Of a DNA stretch of 55,233 bases, positions 51,629 through 55,233 are shown piece after piece. The stretch is taken from the NCBI GenBank assembly GCA_946623875.1, contig CAMORO010000007.1:1-55233 (forward strand), written 5' to 3'. The position numbers and the translations under genes are program-made. The stretch's first letter is position 1. Each line of letters starts with the position of its first letter. The notes beneath the pieces were generated by a model. The model was not told where the DNA came from. It did not search any database and saw only the letters and a list, made by a program, of their open reading frames with translations. Source of the stretch: an uncultured Lachnospiraceae bacterium (lineage in GTDB: Bacteria > Bacillota > Clostridia > Lachnospirales > Lachnospiraceae).

Positions 51629-52990
51629 TTATTCAGTGTCATCTCCGTTCAGCATTTCATCTGCGAGAACCATTGACATTTCCTCTACTTCTCCGGCCTT
51701 ATTAAGAAGGAAAAGCATGCTGTATTTACCCTTCTCATAGATGACCTGCTTCTTCCCCTCAATATATCCGGCATCTATTCCCTTACCGTATGCTTCCTGG
51801 ATATCCTCAATTGTAGAACCGAGTCCAATTCCTTCCGCAGTCTTGAAATCACCTGAAGTTACATCTATCTGTGAGATCACAAAATCGGCTGCCGAGGATG
51901 GATCAATATTGCTGAAGTACACCTGATATCCGTCAAACTCCTCCATATATGTCTTTGTTTTATCCTTTGCCTTAGAAACAAGCTGAGCGGCATCCGCAAT
52001 GTTTTCACCCGATATACCGAATGCGGACAGATCACTCATAACCTCGCCCAATGATATATCTCCGTCAACTCCCGGTATTGATATAACATTTCTAAGATCC
52101 GTGTACTGCATCATATCGTACAGGTCATACAGGAACGATCCATCCCACTCTACCGCCGACATATCATCGCTCCAGTAATTCATGCTGATCTTTATGCTAC
52201 CGTCATCCTCCCTGGTTAATGCAGTAAGCGAAAACGGTGTATCTCCTTTTGCATCACGCATCATAACAACATAAATATTATTGTAGTAAAAGCCTCCGTT
52301 ACAAACAAGCTCCCTGCATTCAAGCTTATTATCAAGATAAAGGTATTTCTTATCGCTTCCGGAGCGTTCAGACAAAGCAACAGGTGTATTAAGATCATCA
52401 TTTGTTATACCGAGATATTCGGTCAGCAAAGCATTTATATCCTTTTCGGATATCTTGCCGGCGATATTCTCGGCACCCTTCTTCTCCCTTTCTTCCACTC
52501 CGAGCTTCCTGATGATATTACTGTCTCTTTTCAGCACTTCGTAAGCATCACAGGCTTCGGGTTTTTCATAAGTACAGAGGAGAAATCCGTTAACTTCTTC
52601 ATCATTAAACAGCTTGTTGAAATAATCAATATCCTCATTGCTGAGAATACCATATACTGCATTCTCGCCAATGTATGAATTGATCTCTTTCTGACCAACC
52701 TCTATAAGATCCTCAACCTGATCTTCCGTAATAGGTGTGCTGATCCAGGGATTGTCCTCCCATGCTTCAGTCTTATACCATTCCATAACTGCATTGGTAT
52801 TGTCTATTCCGGCCTGAACCGACTTCTGAATATCTCCTATATAAGTCTGCATATCATCTAATGTTGAAGTGACCTCATCAACCGTACGTGTCATATTCTC
52901 TATCGCACTCGGATCAAACTCAGTCCCTTCACAAGCCGATAAACTTAAACATCCGACCATAGCAATTAGTAGTACACTCAGTTTCTTCAT
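51629..52990 (-). CDS. large lipoprotein of unknown function
   Basis: About 453 residues. The signal peptide ends in lipobox LSAC (Cys near residue 20). Residues about 28-70 look like a short coiled coil (MTRTVDEVTSTLDDMQTYIG). The rest is acidic and mixed alpha/beta, with EGIGLGSTIEDIQEAYGKGI near residue 388, a segment that recalls small repeat domains of exported proteins. No enzyme motif was found. It stands upstream of ispF and may share its transcript, with no clear functional link. Confidence 0.75.
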   Translation of the reverse strand: MKKLSVLLIAMVGCLSLSACEGTEFDPSAIENMTRTVDEVTSTLDDMQTYIGDIQKSVQAGIDNTNAVMEWYKTEAWEDNPWISTPITEDQVEDLIEVGQKEINSYIGENAVYGILSNEDIDYFNKLFNDEEVNGFLLCTYEKPEACDAYEVLKRDSNIIRKLGVEEREKKGAENIAGKISEKDINALLTEYLGITNDDLNTPVALSERSGSDKKYLYLDNKLECRELVCNGGFYYNNIYVVMMRDAKGDTPFSLTALTREDDGSIKISMNYWSDDMSAVEWDGSFLYDLYDMMQYTDLRNVISIPGVDGDISLGEVMSDLSAFGISGENIADAAQLVSKAKDKTKTYMEEFDGYQVYFSNIDPSSAADFVISQIDVTSGDFKTAEGIGLGSTIEDIQEAYGKGIDAGYIEGKKQVIYEKGKYSMLFLLNKAGEVEEMSMVLADEMLNGDDTE

Positions 52991-53070
52991 AACGGACCCT
53001 CCAATTTTTTCTGTTCTTATATTATATACTCTAAGTGCAATAAATAAAAGTTAATTTTGAAATATTTTCC

Positions 53071-53100
53071 TTGACAATATATATATAAGGTTAGTATAAT
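53071..53100 (+). promoter_or_regulatory. promoter of tRNA-Met
   Basis: A perfect TTGACA (53071-53076) and a perfect TATAAT (53095-53100), 18 bp apart and 26 bases ahead of the tRNA. Confidence 0.85.
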
Positions 53101-53126
53101 AGCAATCGGGCTGAAAAAGCTCATCC

Positions 53127-53200
53127 GGCGAGGTGGCTCAACTGGCTAGAGCGTCCGGTTCATACCCGGGAGGTTAAGAGTTCAAGTCTCTTCCTCGCTA
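53127..53200 (+). tRNA. tRNA with CAT anticodon (elongator Met likely)
   Basis: A 74-base cloverleaf. The acceptor stem GGCGAGG pairs with CCTCGCT (one G-T pair), discriminator A. The anticodon loop reads TTCATAC with CAT, and the T loop TTCAAGT is regular. The initiator form is unlikely because the first pair is not the C1-A72 mismatch of initiators. It could also be tRNA-Ile with a modified CAT anticodon. Confidence 0.88.
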
Positions 53201-53206
53201 CTGTTA

Positions 53207-53241
53207 AAAAACCCGATAAACGTAGTGTTTATCGGGTTTTT
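53207..53241 (+). terminator. terminator after tRNA-Met
   Basis: AAAAACCCGATAAAC (53207-53221) pairs perfectly with the complement at 53227-53241 across GTAGT, and the right arm ends in a T-run. Confidence 0.92.
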
Positions 53242-53289
53242 GTGTGTGAAATTACTATTATCATAGTGTATCATAGTGCAAAAGCACTC

Positions 53290-53440
53290 GAAGATGCTTT
53301 GCATCTTCTTCGTGTCGTTTGTCGTTTTATACTGCGCATAAAACGACAATCTCATCAATAAAATAGAAGCAGTCCATTTCGAGTGAACTCGATGGACTGC
53401 TTCTATTTCATTGACTTTTGCACTTTTGATGCGTGCAAAA
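53290..53440. repeat. cluster of four perfect hairpins behind rny
   Basis: Four inverted repeats in 151 bases. GAAGATGC (53290) with GCATCTTC (to 53308), loop 3. GTCGTTTTAT (53321) with ATAAAACGAC (to 53347), loop 7. A 17-pair stem 53361-53377 with 53392-53408, whose loop pairs again as CGAG/CTCG. TTTTGCAC (53416) with GTGCAAAA (to 53440), loop 9. The last lies four bases behind the rny stop. One or more are probably rny terminators; four in a row is unusual. Confidence 0.8.
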
Positions 53441-53444
53441 CTCG

Positions 53445-54998
53445 TTATTTCGCATAGTCTGTGACGCGGCTCTCACGAATCACGTTCACCTTGATCTGAC
53501 CCGGATACTCCATTTCCTCTTCGATCTTCTTGGAAATATCTCTTGCAAGCAAGATCATATCCGCATCATTTACCTGCTCAGGAACTACCATAATACGAAC
53601 TTCACGGCCCGCCTGAATAGCAAAAGATTTATCAACTCCCTTAAAGGAATTAGTGATATCTTCAAGTTGTTTTAATCTGTTGGTATATGTCTCAAGTGTC
53701 TCTCTTCTTGCACCCGGCCTTGCTGCCGATATCGTATCGGCTGCCTGTACGAGAACAGCGACCAATGACTGCGGCTCCACATCTCCATGATGCGCTTCCA
53801 CCGCGTTAATAACTGTTGCTGATTCCTTATATTTTCTACAAAGATCCACACCAAGCTGTATGTGTGAACCCTCCATCTCATGATCTACAGCCTTACCGAT
53901 ATCATGAAGCAATCCGGCTCTCTTCGCCAACCTTACATCAGCACCGATTTCCGATGCGAGCAATCCGCACAGAAGAGATACTTCTATAGAATGCTTAAGT
54001 ACGTTCTGACCGTAGCTGGTTCTGAATTTAAGACGGCCAAGCAGCTTGATCAGCTCGGGATGAATTCCGTGTACCCCCACTTCCAGAGTGGCAGCTTCAC
54101 CTTCCTCCCTTATCATGGTCTCCACTTCCTTCTGGGCTTTCTCAACCATTTCCTCTATACGTGCCGGATGGATACGTCCATCTACGATAAGCTTCTCCAG
54201 CGCGATACGGGCGACTTCACGTCTTATGGGATCGAACCCGGAAAGGACAACAGCTTCCGGCGTATCATCTATGATCAGATCGACACCGGTCATCGTTTCG
54301 AGTGTACGTATATTACGTCCTTCCCGTCCGATGATCCTTCCTTTCATTTCATCATTGGGCAACTGCACAACCGAAATAGTGGTTTCAGCTACATGATCGG
54401 CAGCACATCTCTGTATTGCACCGACCACAAACTCCTTTGCTTTTTTGTCTGCCTCTTCCTTGGCTCTGGTCTCAAGTTCCTTAACCAGAACGGCAGTCTC
54501 ATGTTTTACATCATCCTCAACAGTTTTTAACAGATACTCTTTTGCTTGTTCAGAGGTTAATCCGGAAATTCTTTCCAGTTCCTGTACACGTTGCTCATTC
54601 AGCTTGGAAACTTGTTCCTTTTGCTTTGCAAGTGCTTCCTCCTTCTGTGCGAAGCTGACTTCACGCTTTTCGATTGCATCAGTTTTCTTATCAAGATTCT
54701 CTTCCTTCTGCTGCACTCGGCGCTCCAAACGCTGTAATTCTGCCCGTCTTTCCTTGGTCTCCTTCTCAATCTCGTTTTTTGCTCTGATCGATTCTTCCTT
54801 AACCTCGAGCAGCCCTTCACGTTTCTTGGCTTCTGCCGTCTTAAGTGCTTCGTCGATAATTTCACGAGCCTTCTGTTCAGCATTGCCTATCTTCTCTTCG
54901 TCAGTCTTTCGTTTGTTCTCGTATCCTGCTTTATAAGACACGAAACAACCTACCGCAAGAAGAATTACCGCAATCACAATAATGATTACATATTGCAC
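53445..54998 (-). CDS. rny: ribonuclease Y
   Basis: About 517 residues. One membrane helix ([17 protein letters not shown]) is followed by a long coiled coil to about residue 200. A KH domain contains [15 protein letters not shown] near 230. The HD domain near 360 has [19 protein letters not shown], and [11 protein letters not shown] gives the metal site. It is the membrane-bound endonuclease that starts mRNA decay in many Firmicutes. AGGAGG-like sequence lies before the ATG. In related genomes recA and recX precede it, which fits the fragment to its right. Confidence 0.96.
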   Translation of the reverse strand: MQYVIIIVIAVILLAVGCFVSYKAGYENKRKTDEEKIGNAEQKAREIIDEALKTAEAKKREGLLEVKEESIRAKNEIEKETKERRAELQRLERRVQQKEENLDKKTDAIEKREVSFAQKEEALAKQKEQVSKLNEQRVQELERISGLTSEQAKEYLLKTVEDDVKHETAVLVKELETRAKEEADKKAKEFVVGAIQRCAADHVAETTISVVQLPNDEMKGRIIGREGRNIRTLETMTGVDLIIDDTPEAVVLSGFDPIRREVARIALEKLIVDGRIHPARIEEMVEKAQKEVETMIREEGEAATLEVGVHGIHPELIKLLGRLKFRTSYGQNVLKHSIEVSLLCGLLASEIGADVRLAKRAGLLHDIGKAVDHEMEGSHIQLGVDLCRKYKESATVINAVEAHHGDVEPQSLVAVLVQAADTISAARPGARRETLETYTNRLKQLEDITNSFKGVDKSFAIQAGREVRIMVVPEQVNDADMILLARDISKKIEEEMEYPGQIKVNVIRESRVTDYAK

Positions 54999-55087
54999 AG
55001 GGCACCTCCTTATAAAGTTTTCATTGTACGTATATAGAATAGTAAATTCTAATTTAACAAAAATACAACATATAAATTTTATACTTT

Positions 55088-55213
55088 TTACATAGTTATG
55101 TCAAGTAATACTTCATCAAGGATTTGCCTTACCCTGTCCGGCGCAAAGCCTTTGTTGAACATATATGCAAATATCTTCCCGGAAGTTTGACAGTCCAACC
55201 TCAAACAACTGAA
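55088..55213 (-). pseudogene. recX: probable C-terminal part of recX
   Basis: About 41 codons on the minus strand ending in TAA. The segment GKIFAYMFNKGFAPDRVRQIL resembles the C-terminal three-helix repeat of RecX, the regulator of RecA, and recX commonly precedes rny. An in-frame TGA at 55214-55216 closes the frame on the left in translation terms, and no good start codon follows it. It is either a broken recX, a sequencing error or a frameshift near the window edge; the remaining upstream part is outside the window. Confidence 0.4.
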
Positions 55214-55233
55214 TCATAAACAACCCTCAAACC

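Noticed and set aside
53127-53200. Initiator tRNA-Met
   Set aside because: The first acceptor pair is G-T, not the C-A mismatch of initiators, and the anticodon stem lacks the run of three G-C pairs in initiator form.

Overview
The window looks like chromosomal DNA of a low-to-moderate GC Firmicute of class Clostridia, most likely family Lachnospiraceae (Butyrivibrio-like). This rests on the protein families seen: DUF5721, the small membrane protein upstream of thrC, the ispF-cysE-cysS-mrnC-rlmB-sigH gene run, rny beside what looks like recX, many hybrid kinases with the HEIRTPMNAI motif, and AGGAGG-type ribosome sites. No rRNA, insertion sequence, phage gene or CRISPR array was seen. There are two tRNA genes.

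Layout. 1-5.1 kb (minus strand) is an accessory strip: an exonuclease-like gene with an altered active site, a membrane protein, a zinc-ribbon protein, two lipoproteins and several small unknown genes. 5.2-5.9 kb is a Phd/PIN-type toxin-antitoxin pair. 5.9-16.7 kb is a signalling region: a double-receiver regulator, an Hpt phosphotransfer protein, a LytTR regulator with a DUF3021 membrane protein, a DUF3798 substrate-binding lipoprotein followed by a hybrid kinase, citrate synthase, a CheY/CheX-like pair, a small membrane protein and an AIM24-family protein. 16.7-32.5 kb is one long run of minus-strand genes. In transcription order these are MoxR ATPase, CoxE-like VWA protein, HD-GYP regulator, two hybrid kinases, purine nucleoside phosphorylase, BMP-type lipoprotein, cytidine deaminase, MTA/SAH-type deaminase, membrane MutS-like ATPase, RNase H, a small membrane protein and threonine synthase. 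32.6-37.6 kb holds metF, argJ, a GNAT acetyltransferase, argG, a DUF1294 gene and a DUF5721 gene. 37.7-46.5 kb is a type VII secretion locus: EssC, a YukD-like protein, four WXG100-type proteins, a VWA-FHA membrane protein and an alpha/beta hydrolase. 46.9-55.2 kb is housekeeping: tRNA-Thr, sigH, rlmB, mrnC, cysS, cysE, ispF, a lipoprotein, tRNA-Met, rny and a probable recX end.

The strongest new observation is a set of five nearly identical 30-bp sites between 5.9 and 15.8 kb. Each consists of two 9-bp direct repeats, close to ACCGAATAR, separated by exactly 12 bp. This is the spacing known for LytTR DNA-binding domains. Each site lies 10 bp upstream of a plausible or recognisable -35 position. 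The promoters involved are those of the LytTR gene itself, the double-receiver regulator, the DUF3798-kinase operon, a small membrane protein and, probably, the toxin-antitoxin pair. I infer a local LytTR regulon tying together a lipoprotein sensor, a hybrid kinase, an Hpt protein, response regulators and a toxin-antitoxin module. Other points of interest are a 133-bp nested inverted repeat in the AIM24 leader, the composition of the type VII locus, and a run of four hairpins behind rny.
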